Below the pieces are notes generated by a model. That model had not been told where the DNA came from. It did not search any database and worked only from the letters and a program-made list of their open reading frames with translations. Source: Pseudoneurospora amorphoporcata (lineage: Eukaryota > Ascomycota > Sordariomycetes > Sordariales > Sordariaceae). Taken from it: DNA of 64,000 bases. Where the stretch lies: positions 45,839 through 109,838 of the forward strand of contig MU859133.1 of assembly GCA_033297205.1 (NCBI GenBank), written 5' to 3'. Shown here in pieces: positions 53,508 to 64,000 of the stretch. The position numbers were made by a program, and so were the translations under genes. Position 1 is the first letter of the stretch. Each line of letters begins with the position of its first letter.

Positions 53508-55501
53508 TTAGTTCTCGACGAGAGCAGGAGTCTGGAGCTTGTTCTGCTCGTGAAGGCTGAGGTGGAAGGTACGGATGATCGAATCGGCGTCGTCGATGGC
53601 GATGGGGCGGACATCGGCAAGGGCCTTGATCTTGGCAGTGCTGTAGAGTCATTGTCAATGTTGAGTCCCGGAAATTTCTGGAATGAACATATTGCACTAA
53701 CCATTCCTTGACCTGGTCGTCGGTCATGTCGAGACCAAGCTGGCCAACACGGGTCTTGACAGCGTTCCAGCCAGTCAAGCGCGAGGCGAAGTGGACGTAG
53801 CGGGTAAGACCGAAGTCGGCAGGGTTGAGAATCTCGTAGGTGCTGGGGTTGTTGAGGATGGCCTTGGCGTGGATACCAGCCTTGTGGGTGAAGGCGCAGA
53901 AACCAGTGATGGGGTTGTTGAAGGGAGTGTTGATCTCAACAGCCTCGGCGACCAAGTCCTCGAGCTCCTTGAGCTTGTGGAGCTTGTACTTGCTCTTGAC
54001 GTACTCGGGGCTGGTGACGATCATGCGAGCCATCAAGCCACCAAGAGGGGTGATACCGTTACGCTCGCCGATACCGAGAACGGAGGTGTCGATGTGGGTG
54101 GCACCAGCCTCGAGAGCGCAGTAGGCGTTGGCAATGGCGCATCCAGTATCGTCGTGGAAATGGGTCTCGATATCGCACGAAACGACGCCGCGAAGGGTAC
54201 GGACGAGGTCATAGACCTGGCGGGGAGAAGCGCAGCCAACGGTATCGGCAATACCAACACGGTGGACGCCGACCTTGTCAACCGCGCGGTAGAGGGAAAG
54301 GAGATCGACGAGATCGGAGCGGAAGGAATCCTCGGAGGAGACTGCGCATGTTAGCGTGCATTTCCAACTAAAGATAGTGCCGGAGCAATGATTGGGAGAA
54401 TGTGTTATTCGCCGTGTCCGGAGATAGCACGGTGCCTGCCAATCCTCGGTAGACACCTTGCGCGGGCGGGCCTTCCGTGCCGAGAAAACGGCCGATTTCG
54501 GTACCAAATAGTGTCTCGCACGAAACAGCTAGTGGAGGCAAGGAGTGCGTTGGGCTGTATGCAAAACAGGGCAAGTGCAACTTACAGCGAACCTCAAGTC
54601 CCTTGGACTTGACATACTCGATGACCTCAACGGCGGTCTTCTCAATGTAGGCCATATCCTTGCCGTGACTGTGCTCACGGAGGAAGCTGGAAGTGCCAAT
54701 GACGACATCGAGGCCGTCGACACCAGTCTCAACAGCGAGCTTGGCATCGCGCATATCGCAACGGACGTGAGTCAAGATCTTGGCCTGTACGTGGAAAACC
54801 GGGTTAGCCGAGGGTCCTAGTGAGCTTCCGGACCGGCAATGGCATCGGGACGCACCTTGAGGCCGAGCTTGCAGATGGCCTCGCAATCCCTCCGAGACTG
54901 CTCCGAGGCAGCGGGAGAGGTCAACTCGATGTAATCGACGCCAAAGTCATCAAGGGCTGTGTCCGAATACCGGGGTCAGTTGTCTGTTAACGGAAAAGGA
55001 GCGGGGCGCTTGGCGTTGTTACCCTTGGCACTGAACGAATGAGGAGTCAGCATGGGTTCCGCTTTTCAAGCTCGCAATTCTAGGTTCCGGGTTCGGCGGC
55101 GGCGGAAGGGGAAGCAGATGGGGATGGGTCTGTGACTGGGACTGGGAATGACTAACATCTTGATCTTGGTCTCGGTGTCAAAGTAGGCGTTGGCGAATTG
55201 CTCACCCTCTGGCTCTGAGGTCAGCGGATTGAAATCGCAAAGGCGGCAGTATGTTGGTTGTGTTGGTACGAACCGCGGAGAGTAGACTCGATAATCTTGA
55301 AGCTGCCGACATTGGAGAGGAAGTCGCCGACGGGCTGGTAGGGGCTGGAGCGGAAGTGGGCGGCCTGTAACCGTAGGTAGCAGTTAGCATTTTGGGAAAA
55401 CCGAATTCGTGAACAATTGGAATGCTAGGAAGTCGAGGTCGACGTACGCTCTGGCCGTTGGAGGCGCCATTGGCGCCGTTGGGAGCGTCGGTTCCGCACA
55501 T
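53508..55501 (-). CDS. lys20: Homocitrate synthase
   Basis: First committed step of the alpha-aminoadipate pathway of lysine synthesis: condenses acetyl-CoA and 2-oxoglutarate to homocitrate. Eight exons: 55501-55448, 55364-55274, 55214-55157, 55030-55023 (8 nt), 54956-54856, 54784-54586, 54341-53702, 53640-53508; 427 residues. Frame is consistent through every junction. After a short Asn/Gly-rich N-terminus comes FKIIESTLREPEGEQFANAY (catalytic-barrel start), then IAKALDDFGVDYIELTSPAA, HVRCDMRDAKLAVETGVDGL, RVGIADTVGC, the metal-binding HFHDDTGCAIANAYCALEAG, and CAFTHKAGIHAKAILNNP. No clear mitochondrial presequence is seen. The 8-nt micro-exon supplies residues of IAKA; skipping it would shift the frame. 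Feedback control by lysine is known for the family. Confidence 0.93.
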
Positions 55502-58039
55502 TTTGTCTGGTTCTGTAGAGATGCTCGGATTGGGACGAGAAGCGGGACTGAGGAGGACTGTGTTGGCAGAATTGAAAGGAGGAAAGATTGAGAAATGTGG
55601 ATGGCTTCCCGATGTCGCTGATATAGCTGTGGTTTTAAAGTTTTCACGGACCCTGGCGGCTGTTGAAGAAAGCACTAAATTCAAATGAGTCAATCAGAGA
55701 TTTTTGGTCAGGGCAATCGGCAAAGGCCACTGCTACGACGTGCTATGCACCGGTACCATACCGGTATGGCCCCACGACCCCGCAGTGGCACAAAGACGGC
55801 AGCGGCCAAAAACTTAACGAGTCCTGAATCTTCCTTGACCGCCCGATAATCGGCTCCTGTGATTGGCGCACTGGTTTGAGACGGCAATGGCTCATCACGT
55901 CACACATCAGAATCCCGTCTTGTTGCTCCGCTGGCTGGAGCGATCAACCAGTGGGACACACCACCGAATCCACACACAAAGCCCATTTCGAGACACAAAC
56001 CGCAGCAAGAACGCGTGCAAACGTGTTCAAACCACATAAGCGTGGCCGGGTATAGTAAGGTAGTGCTGGCACACTGCTACCCATTCAGCCAATTCGCCTT
56101 GTCATTCGCCTGCCCCGTCGCGCGGCTGCTTTGTAAGTCGAAAAGGGTTGGAGCATCGCAACTCAACCCCAGATTTGGTGGCTACATATGAGGGGGTGCC
56201 GACCATGGATTTCCCGTTTTACGGACTTGGAAGAAAGTCTTGGCATTTCTGACAGCATCTCGTCACTTCGGTTGATCCGGCTCCGGCAATCCAAAGTTTC
56301 TCCTGAACCCAATTGGAAGTTTTCGAGCTCTCCGTCATGATCAATCGGAAGCCACAATTGAACAAGTCGGCATTGTCTCCAACTGAGTCCTTGGGCTGTT
56401 TTTTTTGGCTTACACGATGTCCCGAAACTCGATCTGGGGCAGGGCCAGTAGTGCACTTGCTGCGAGGGACACAGCAGAAGAGTCACACTTGCCGTCCTTC
56501 GTGGCATTCCCGTCATGCTCTTGTCCTTCAAGGTCCCCAAACAAATTCTCCGTTGTCCGCACACGACCGGGCTTGTCGCTCCCTTGCAAATACACACCCC
56601 ACATTTATTGTCGGCAGTCCACAACTGGCTGGTCGTTTCCGCTGGTCTGTGCTCTAAGCCAACTGCCAAGACGACGCCACTGAAGGTGGTGGGATCCTGG
56701 ACCCGCCTGTGAAAATGGGGTGGCACCTGGCAACAGCCAGTTGCGCTGCTACGTTCAGCCACCATGTCCGTCGGTTCTGCTGAAGGAATTGGTCTTGGCT
56801 TGATCTGTCGAGACCGTTCGTGCGGCGCCGTCCACAGGTAAGGAATTCTCCGGCGTGGAGGTTCCCGTTCGTTGGACTCAACAGTCAAGTTTCTTCAACT
56901 TCACGGTCCCACGCAAGGTGATGCCTCTTTACCCCTTTCCTCCAAGGTCAAGCAAACTTTTATGAATGACACATTCGGTTGAGTCTTCCAGAGAATGCTT
57001 ACCAATTGAGAGAACTGGGACAGCTCCTGTTCCAAGATCCGGGAATCGGGAATCGGCATCCATACCTAGCAGAGGATGACTCCAAGAGTCCAACCGGCGG
57101 GGCTCCATGGCATGAACCTCAAGATCCCTTCTTGACTGTTACCAAACTCTGGAGGTGGCATGTTTTCACTTGAACTCGCTCTGGTTTTCTACCAATCCTT
57201 TTCAGCGTTTGTTACTTTTTAATATCCTCCCTATCCTTCCCGCCATTTTCCGCAATCATATCTCACAGTCGGAGCATCCTTCGGATCACACGACACGGCA
57301 TAGAGAATGCTACTGTGCCGTATATCAGTACCTAATCTTCCCTTTCAGAGAGTTGCAACCATTCCCAAATACCAAGATCAAGATGATCTACATACATCTT
57401 ACACATGCATGGGCGGCCAAACCGAGGCTAAACCTTAGTCTAGTCTAGCAGCCGCATAAAGTGCATCATGTACTTGGTGGCCTGACTTTTAGCATGTCAT
57501 CACTGGCCGTTTGACAGGCCATCACCAATGCCCAGAACACCCAGAATGATATCGTCCCCCCTTTTCAATGAAAACATAGGGTCGTAGTGTAGAGCACGGC
57601 CCTTTTGCCCTTCGTCCAGCCCATTCCATGCTATCTTTTACCGTCTCCTACAGTAGCTTGACACATGGCGGCTTGGCCTGGGAAGAAGTCAGATCAGATC
57701 CTTCAACCACACGGTTGACTACAACAACCACAAGTGTTGGTCGCGTTTCTTGCTGCCTCCAACCGTGCCCCTAGATATTCCGAAGTCATCTATAAATACC
57801 AAATAATAGCCGACCGCATTTTTTGGTCAAGTATTCCCGGTCACCCTCTAAAGGCACAACCTTGCACATTCGTCCGAAATCGAATATCAAAACAATCGTC
57901 ATCGTCCGGGAGCTCGCCCCAGCAAACCAGCTATAGCTCGCTTTTAGTTAACCCACATCAACCCAAGATTCCCGAGAAAGCGATCGATCTCGTCAAAACA
58001 TCCCAAAAAAATATAAAAAAAAATAAAAATCCGCCAAAA
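55502..58039. other. Intergenic region between divergent genes
   Basis: About 2.5 kb between homocitrate synthase (minus) and the TANGO2-like gene (plus). The longest frame (minus, 56163-56888, 241 codons) has no recognised domain and mixed composition. The last 300 bp form an A/C-rich leader into the gene at 58040. Confidence 0.45.
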
Positions 58040-59158
58040 ATGTGTATCGTTCTACTTACGACCGCGCACCCAAAATATGCGCTCATTGTCATCGACAACC
58101 GAGATGAATACATCCTTCGGCCAACTAGCAAACCTCATTGGTGGACGGCACTGTCAGAGTCGCCCTCTACTGACAAGCATGAGTACGACTGCCGAAAAGT
58201 CGAGGTAATCTCCAGCCGGGATTTGGCACGGGTTGAGCATGGAACATGGCTTGGCATGACCAAGGGCGGCAACATCGCTGTGCTCACCAACTACCGCGAA
58301 ACCAACACTCACGATGCGGCACATCCCATAGCTGGAAAGCGCAGCCGCGGTGGCATGGTGACCGCCTGGCTAGCGGCCCATCCCGATGAGCCGGTGCAGG
58401 ACTTTGTCAGTCGGATGGTTGGGAGCGGCGAGGCCAGGGATATTGGCGGGTTCTCCCTCATTTGCGGCAAGCTGCGAAGGAAGAAGGCCGAGAAGGAGAT
58501 CGAGCCCCTAGCCATCATTTCCAACAGAGCCGGTCATATCGACCACGTTCCATGGATCTGCGGAGACCGGGACCGCATATACGGACTCAGCAACGCCATC
58601 TACCTTGACCCCAGCGAGGAGACTGATGATTTGACATGGCCCAAGGTCCGAGACGGAAGGGAGAAGCTAAAGCAAGTCATCGAGGCTACCTCGAGCGAGG
58701 ACTTCAGCGAGGATGTTTTGATGGAAGAGCTCTGCAAGGTCCTGGATGCTAACAACTTCCCTGCGGACCGCTGCATGGACCTCGAGGAGGGTATCCCGCT
58801 GCTGAAGGATTCCATCTTCATTCCAGCATTTGGCGGCAAGCAGCACCAAGTGGAGATGGAGGCAGCCCGTCAGCGGGGCACAATCAAGGAGAAGGGCCCT
58901 CACGACGGTGCTTCAGAGGCGGTGACAACGGTCAGTCGCTCGGACAACCAGCCGAACGGCTTCCAGACTGGACTCTACGGTACGCAGCGGCAGACCATCA
59001 TCCTCGTTGATTGGGATGGGAACGTCACGTACAGGGAGCGCGCATTATTCGATGCCCATGGCAACCCGATTCCTCGAGGCTCTGGGGATGAAACGTTCAG
59101 GTTCAAGATTGAAGGGTGGGAAGAAGCAGTGGATGGCGAACTGGAAACCAGGAATTAG
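58040..59158 (+). CDS. TANGO2/NRDE-family protein
   Basis: A single-exon gene of 372 residues. It belongs to the NRDE (Ntn-hydrolase-like) family that includes TANGO2, linked to Golgi/ER organisation, lipid and heme handling in animals; the biochemical activity is unsettled. The family start is exact: MCIVLLTTAHPKYALIVIDN, then the NRDE motif in DNRDEYILRP. Cys2 would be the N-terminal nucleophile. Further conserved blocks are GTWLGMTKGGNIAVLTNYRE, RGGMVTAWL, GGFSLICG, and YGLSNA. The C-terminal part has TIILVDWDGNVTYRERALFD, usual for the family. The ATG at 58040 is preferred over the longer open frame upstream because the family starts MC. Confidence 0.9.
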   Translation: MCIVLLTTAHPKYALIVIDNRDEYILRPTSKPHWWTALSESPSTDKHEYDCRKVEVISSRDLARVEHGTWLGMTKGGNIAVLTNYRETNTHDAAHPIAGKRSRGGMVTAWLAAHPDEPVQDFVSRMVGSGEARDIGGFSLICGKLRRKKAEKEIEPLAIISNRAGHIDHVPWICGDRDRIYGLSNAIYLDPSEETDDLTWPKVRDGREKLKQVIEATSSEDFSEDVLMEELCKVLDANNFPADRCMDLEEGIPLLKDSIFIPAFGGKQHQVEMEAARQRGTIKEKGPHDGASEAVTTVSRSDNQPNGFQTGLYGTQRQTIILVDWDGNVTYRERALFDAHGNPIPRGSGDETFRFKIEGWEEAVDGELETRN

Positions 59159-60290
59159 GGCCAGGCGCGTGTGTTAGTACAGTGTCAAGGAGGTTTCCTT
59201 TTATTGGCAATTGGGGTGGTGTTTTCCTTCGATATCATGGTTACTGGACTCGAATAGCGGCTGTTCAGCTGCATTTTGGTTGGAAGAATTGGATTTCCAA
59301 TTACTCTGCGCGGCTCTCGCCATCCCGTCCTTATTTCTTGTCTCAGCCTTGGGTTAGGATATCGATGTGTTACCGTGAAATCCCAGTTTACCTTCTGCAT
59401 GAGTACCGTTGCTGTTTGTTTTCTTTTGGATTCTCTTGCCAGGCAAACCATGCCAGCGGCGTGTGCGACACTGGAAGGGAAGGCACGACATTCAAACACC
59501 AACCGCCACTCAACCGATTTCGGTCTTGCTCCTCCCAAAAAAAAGAAAAGAAAAAAACCTCCCAACACATAGGATACCTACCTACCTACCTACCGGGCTC
59601 TTACGCTTCACATTTCGGATCCGACCTTCCAACTTGAGTGGAGAACCCAGGTCTACTGGTCGTGCCTTCCCTTTTTATATATCCGATCCATCAACTCCTT
59701 CTCAAGCAACAAGTCCAGGCCAAGTCAAGACGGGAGTCCCAAGCTTGCGTGTATCGTTGCCGTCTGGCCATGGCGCGTCGGCACCCCCGATTCTGTCAGG
59801 CACAACTTACCCTTCACTGCCACCGGCTCTCGACTCCCTCGAGAATTTTTGTTGGCTCCCACCTTTCCTCCTCTGCCTCCGCCGTTTACCCTTCCTTCCC
59901 CCGCTTTCTAGAACGCCAGTCGATCAACCATCCTGCAGCTTCCCACCCTTCTCCTCAATTCTCACGAGCCTGCACTCACGACCTGCGCTTCGCGACTCCA
60001 TCTCTGATCGCGACTCGCGCCTGGAGACGATATCCTTGCTACTCAAGCGGCAAAGAAGGTACGTTTTGCACAATGAAGATCAACGCGACCCCTCCCTTGT
60101 CGTTCACTTGGATGCCCTCGCTCCCTTGATTCTCGCTCTTTTGTTCTCGACTATCAACTCAGAACTTGGTCGCCTTGCCTGGATCTTCCTCTCGAACTTC
60201 ACTTGGACAACACGTTACCCAACATCGAGGGCCTCCAAAAAAAGTTGATGTTCACATCCTTGTCAGTTCTCCATCATTAACCTGGCCGTC
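59159..60290. other. Intergenic and 5' leader region
   Basis: No supported gene. Contains an A/G tract near 59540, a TACC microsatellite (59577-59597), and C/T-rich promoter-like sequence up to 60290. Confidence 0.4.
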
Positions 60291-61157
60291 ATGAGCAGAA
60301 GATTATCCTTCGGTTCCGGGGAGATTGAGCCTGGCACCTCTTTGGACGCGAGCACTCTTCTGGGTGAGTCGGACGGCACGCCGTTAGCCCTCTTGGGTGA
60401 CAACATCTCCTTGCCCTCCTCAGCAAAAGGCAGGATCAAAGTCAAAGGTCCCAAGGCAGAAGCAGACAATTACGCTGCCTGGTGTAAAAGCAACCCCCCA
60501 CCCAAATTTGAGACCATAGCCAAGGCCCACGGCAAAGAAGGTTGCGCCTCGATAAAGTTCACGGAGCTTCCCTCATCAACAGAAGCTTCCCCTATCCCTC
60601 GTGGCTCCGTTGTCGTCAAGGCAGAGGATCGGCTTGAACAACTTCAGGACGACAAGTCTGCAGAGAAGGAACATCCTAAGTTCTTAAACGAAGAGACCTT
60701 AAGACCCAGCGAAAATTCTCAACCTTCCATACCAAAACTCCAAGAGGACAACATCCAAGACAACAGCATCCACAACGACGACGTCCACAGTAACGAAACG
60801 TCAATCGTTCAAGTTCTTTGGGCTCTACTTCTCACATTCAGCATCGTCGTTTGGGGAACATCTCGTCTTTTGTTCTTTTCAATCTTGGCACCCCTTTCCT
60901 TTGTGAAGCGCCCCGGCCTGGCTTTGTTTGAGGTTCCCAAACTTTGGCTCTTGTTCGCAAGCCAGTGCTGCACGACACTGCACCTCATCACGAAGAAACT
61001 GGCCCTCATCGCAAGCATCCGATTCATCAAGGCCCTTACTTGGGCTTTACAGCTGTTGATATGGAGCCAAAAATCCCAAGCAACACTCCAAAGAGACAAG
61101 GGTCCCGCTGGTCACTTCTCGGACCCGCCAAAGGAGAACGGCTCTCATCAACTGTAA
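60291..61157 (+). CDS. Putative membrane protein ORF (may be 5' part of next gene)
   Basis: A frame of 288 residues starting MSRRLSFGSGEIEPGTSLDA. Residues 1-170 are hydrophilic and Glu/Ser/Lys-rich. Residues 175-270 contain two or three hydrophobic segments (VLWALLLTFSIVVWGTSRLL, FFSILAPLSF, LWLLFASQCC...LIASI). The end (QRDKGPAGHFSDPPKENGSH) overlaps the start of the next frame by 97 nt. No family is recognised. It could be a separate protein, or the N-terminal half of one membrane-anchored protein with the following ORF. Confidence 0.5.
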   Translation: MSRRLSFGSGEIEPGTSLDASTLLGESDGTPLALLGDNISLPSSAKGRIKVKGPKAEADNYAAWCKSNPPPKFETIAKAHGKEGCASIKFTELPSSTEASPIPRGSVVVKAEDRLEQLQDDKSAEKEHPKFLNEETLRPSENSQPSIPKLQEDNIQDNSIHNDDVHSNETSIVQVLWALLLTFSIVVWGTSRLLFFSILAPLSFVKRPGLALFEVPKLWLLFASQCCTTLHLITKKLALIASIRFIKALTWALQLLIWSQKSQATLQRDKGPAGHFSDPPKENGSHQL

Positions 61158-62947
61158 ATGTTGATATCAGCGATTCAGCCCGACCAGTTCTCCATGGCGG
61201 ACAGTCACTGAGGACAAAAGGTGTGAATCACTCGTCTGACGACGAGAGCAACATAGGATGTTCCACCGGCATCCCGTCTTTCGCAGGACGGGCGAAGCAA
61301 CAAAACATTGAGAACGTACCACCTGAGCGCATTGACGAAGAAAGCATCATTCCAACATTAAAGCCTGGCATCCCCAAATCCCGGACCTTCAACGTCTTCT
61401 CTAGCCTTGCGCATTCCTTCTCTCGCAGCTCGTTATTAAGTCATTCAACAACAAGTACCCAGGATATCCCGAACCCGTCATCAACTACAACAGCAAAGAG
61501 CTCCCGATCATCACTATCTTCTCGCTTTGGTAGAAAAGCAATGAACAACGACCTGGACTCTTCAGCTCAATCTCCGGAGCCTACTCCGACACTCGAAGAA
61601 GCACCGCCACCGCTTCCCAACAACCCGCGCTTTGTTTCAACAGCAATGGCTTCGTCGTATTGGGCTGGGCGCTTTTCATCTGCCCGTGACCGGTTCCACA
61701 GCGAGTTGCTCACCCCTCGTAATCTCAATCTGATTATTGAGGCACAGAATTTCCAAGCAATGATGTCTAGTGATCTTAACAACTCGGCATCTAACCCCTC
61801 GGCGCCTACAGCATCGGCATATAATAACCCTTCTACTTCCGTGTACGCCTCTAGTCGCATCATTCCCACCCAGGATTTCGGTTTCGACACAGCAGCAAAG
61901 AGGCTCCCAAATGCCGACCAACTCGGTCTCAAGACGACTGAGAATAGACACATACCTTACTATGTGCGCAATCGCATAACCCACTCAGCCACCACTGATG
62001 CTATCCTGCAGACTCCAAGAAAATCTAGCACCTACGTCAGTGACCAGAATCCTGCAGTGTACAGGACAGTGCAGCACAAGGAGATATCTAATTCAAAGGG
62101 TCCTTCTCCTTCAATGATACCGACTCGTGTCATCCCCAGGTCTGAATCTTCAAGGATTCTCCCCCGGCGGCCCCTGCCGGATCCTCCCGTATCCGAGTCC
62201 TCAAGGGTCCTACCTCGCCGGCCCCTGCCAGATATTCCAGTCTCGGAATCATCGCGTGTCATCCACATTTACACAGATGATACCTACAATGACGACCCGT
62301 CGGCGAGCTTCCGGATGAAGAACACCGATCGCCGAAACAGGATCATGAGCGAATCCCAGGCCAAGGCAAAGAAGGAGAGGGAAATCATGCTTCGAAAGGA
62401 GAGGGAAGACATGCTCCGAAGAGTGACGGTTGCGGATGCGACTGCCCTTACGGATGACGATAACAGATGTCGTCGCGTCTTTTGTCATCTCGAGGCATGC
62501 TGTGTTACGGACGAGGCACGCAACTCGCTGTATGCTTGGCAACAGGACTACGCGAGAAAAACAAAGAGAGAGGTCCTGCTTCCAAGGGGTGGTACTATTC
62601 ACGATCCGCGTGGGTTTCGAAGCAGTGTTTTCGGGAGGAGTTTGTTTGGGAGTCGCCGGAGCATGGGGTCCCTGCCTACTAGTTCTGGCGGCGGTATCGT
62701 CACGACTGGCCTCAATGTTGATCTTGGACAACCTCGAAGCGAGGTACGGTCCTCAAAGACGGAACGGTCACTGCTTCAGGTGCCTAGAAGAGTGTTTACA
62801 CACGGAAGATCAGCCAGTATGAAGGTTGACACCATGGAGCCGAGTTCCTATGGACATCACCTTGAGCGACATGGCACTGTTCGTGGAGTCAATGCAGACA
62901 ACGAGGTCAGGAAGGGACGGTATCAACATCGTATGAGCCTTGCGTGA
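61061..62947 (+). CDS. Hypothetical disordered protein
   Basis: A 628-residue open frame from ATG 61061 (MEPKIPSNTPKRQGSRWSLL). It is Ser/Arg/Pro-rich and mostly disordered, with an ordered patch, FVSTAMASSYWAGRFSSARD followed by RFHSELLTPRNLNLIIEAQN, that looks conserved. An 18-residue unit, SESSRxLPRRPLPDxPV, occurs twice in tandem with a third partial copy. A Lys/Glu/Arg helix (QAKAKKEREIMLRKEREDML) leads to a Cys-containing segment, CRRVFCHLEACCVTDEARNS LYAW. No enzymatic motif is seen. The overlap with the preceding ORF suggests either a gene-model or sequence frameshift. Confidence 0.65.
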   Translation: MEPKIPSNTPKRQGSRWSLLGPAKGERLSSTVNVDISDSARPVLHGGQSLRTKGVNHSSDDESNIGCSTGIPSFAGRAKQQNIENVPPERIDEESIIPTLKPGIPKSRTFNVFSSLAHSFSRSSLLSHSTTSTQDIPNPSSTTTAKSSRSSLSSRFGRKAMNNDLDSSAQSPEPTPTLEEAPPPLPNNPRFVSTAMASSYWAGRFSSARDRFHSELLTPRNLNLIIEAQNFQAMMSSDLNNSASNPSAPTASAYNNPSTSVYASSRIIPTQDFGFDTAAKRLPNADQLGLKTTENRHIPYYVRNRITHSATTDAILQTPRKSSTYVSDQNPAVYRTVQHKEISNSKGPSPSMIPTRVIPRSESSRILPRRPLPDPPVSESSRVLPRRPLPDIPVSESSRVIHIYTDDTYNDDPSASFRMKNTDRRNRIMSESQAKAKKEREIMLRKEREDMLRRVTVADATALTDDDNRCRRVFCHLEACCVTDEARNSLYAWQQDYARKTKREVLLPRGGTIHDPRGFRSSVFGRSLFGSRRSMGSLPTSSGGGIVTTGLNVDLGQPRSEVRSSKTERSLLQVPRRVFTHGRSASMKVDTMEPSSYGHHLERHGTVRGVNADNEVRKGRYQHRMSLA

Positions 62948-64000
62948 GCATACGTCGGCGTTCATTTGCAGATGATGGCAGTTCCCCGCGATGATGGACC
63001 ATGGAACTGTATTATGAGCAGTACTCTTATTGCATGTGCGTTATTGGCTGGAAAGACAGATCAAGCATTACGTTTTTTTTATTCAAAGTGATGGAGAGGT
63101 TTCAAGGACAAGGGCGTTATGATACAGCTTTATATACCCAAGGGAGGAAGCAAATGTCGGAATTCAGGTAGCATTATGGTCGCTTCCAAAACGAGGGAAG
63201 GGACCAAGGAGCAAGAACATTATCATACAGCTTCGTATACCCAGGGGTAACAGGCATGGTCGGAGTTCAGAGGTTATTCGTTGCATTTTCACGACTTCCG
63301 ACCTCATTATACTGCTTCATATACGGTACCCAGGGCGAGAGGCAAGAATCAGGCGCCTTGGAGGGTATTTGGAGCATTTATTCATGCTTTAAACCTCATA
63401 ATTACAACGGTCCATAGTTGTTAGTTCGTCTTGTAATATAACAGTTTGAGGTAACCTCGAGTGTCCCACTGGAACATGTGCAGTTGGTAACGAGTGTGAC
63501 CAGTCCTTCGCCTATGATCCGACTTCCTGTTAGTTAGCTTAAGCAGCCTTAACAGGCTTGTACCATAAATGCATGTCTCGTTGTTAGTGCACACACTCTC
63601 TTCAACCACCCCTCTTCTGGCGTACTCTGTCTGCCTTGTCCACCACACTGGCCGATAACGTCTAATCGAATTCTTGATTGATAAAATTACGCTGCTGATA
63701 TTCTCTTGTATTGTTTTTCTTCCTAACAGGTGTTTGCCAGACCATTACCCGGGATCTCAATCATGAAGAACTTCATAAACCCCAACTCCTGTCCAAATCC
63801 CAAAGCTGGTGGTAATTGCGTGAAACCCAACCGCCCATGTGCATCCAAGCCAGAACTCCTTTTTCAATGTATGCCATGCCTATGATTTAACCCCCCATCC
63901 CCATTTGACACAGACAGCTGATTCTTATGATGCATGCAACCCTTTCCCAACCAGACTCGTACCGTCTATCCCCTCCAGTCTCTTGATCCTTCTTGGCCCC
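62948..64000. other. Intergenic region at right edge
   Basis: No supported gene. Diverged tandem repeats lie at 63118-63360. A 40-codon frame at 63763 (MKNFINPNSCPNPKAGGNCV...) has six cysteines but no signal peptide and is not called. Confidence 0.4.
63118..63360. repeat. Diverged ~100-bp tandem repeats
   Basis: Three related units begin at 63118 (TTATGATACAGCTTTATATA), 63220 (TTATCATACAGCTTCGTATA) and 63306 (ATTATACTGCTTCATATACG). Each is followed by a CCCAGGG-like stretch and, in the first two, by GTCGGAATTCAG/GTCGGAGTTCAG. Spacing is about 102 and 86 bp. Confidence 0.6.

Noticed and set aside
53791..54354. Plus-strand frame of 187 codons
   Set aside because: Antisense shadow of homocitrate synthase exon 7.
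56163..56888. Minus-strand frame of 241 codons
   Set aside because: Mixed composition, no recognised motif and no introns or leader; kept as intergenic.
63763..63885. 40-codon Cys-rich ORF
   Set aside because: No signal peptide, no conserved spacing recognised, very short; insufficient support.

Overview
The window looks like a gene-rich nuclear segment of a filamentous ascomycete, most likely a Sordariomycete of the Sordariales type. The evidence is short introns (45-170 nt) with GTRNGT donors and CTAAC/CTGAC branch sites, Pol II genes on both strands, C-rich codon use, and several protein families typical of or confined to filamentous fungi: a two-exon HPT1-type phosphoribosyltransferase, a DUF8035-like protein, a Zn2Cys6/fungal-trans regulator and a pogo/Fot1-type transposon. 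Several relics carry CpA-to-TpA type changes, which is what repeat-induced point mutation (RIP) would leave. RIP is an inference; the species cannot be named from sequence alone.

Layout. 0-9.2 kb: 3' end of a leucine-rich-repeat gene, DPM3, a CENP-O/Mal2-like kinetochore gene (minus), two tRNA-Cys genes (minus) and HPT1. 10-17.7 kb: an OXLD1/YPL107W-type mitochondrial protein (minus), a third tRNA-Cys with a deleted pseudo-copy beside it and a 43-nt T run, a conserved glycosyltransferase-like protein, a 2H cyclic phosphodiesterase (minus) and an unknown protein. 18.6-22.7 kb: degenerate minus-strand sequence (a BED-finger-like relic and a MutS/MSH4-like relic) and a three-exon disordered protein. 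24.6-28 kb: fumarylacetoacetase, with a 2,014-bp pogo/Fot1-type transposon inserted 57 bp after its stop. 28.7-34 kb: a Zn2Cys6 transcription factor with a 17-nt micro-exon, then a short-chain dehydrogenase. 36 kb: a small secreted protein. 37.7-38.9 kb: a MITE-like inverted-repeat element, a tiny Lys-rich ORF and an intron-containing tRNA-like gene.

41.4-45.9 kb holds the most unusual block: three tandem plus-strand genes sharing an N-terminal leader (GLRASRE...G-NP-KRLA) but with unrelated bodies: KIKEEL/LRSS repeats, an 11-unit heptad coil, and an AT-hook plus chromodomain. The third carries a one-base frameshift and an apparent ATG-to-ATA start change. 46.8-50 kb: a poorly resolved short gene and a four-exon DUF8035-like gene (minus). 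50-53.5 kb is gene-poor. 53.5-55.5 kb: eight-exon homocitrate synthase (minus) with an 8-nt micro-exon. 58-59.2 kb: a TANGO2/NRDE protein. 60.3-62.9 kb: two overlapping ORFs, one transmembrane and one disordered, possibly one gene. The right end has diverged ~100-bp tandem repeats.

The genes do not form a metabolic cluster. Housekeeping functions (ER mannosylation, purine salvage, lysine synthesis, tyrosine breakdown, kinetochore) are interspersed with young or decaying sequence, mostly in the 18-21, 37-46 and 50-53 kb stretches.
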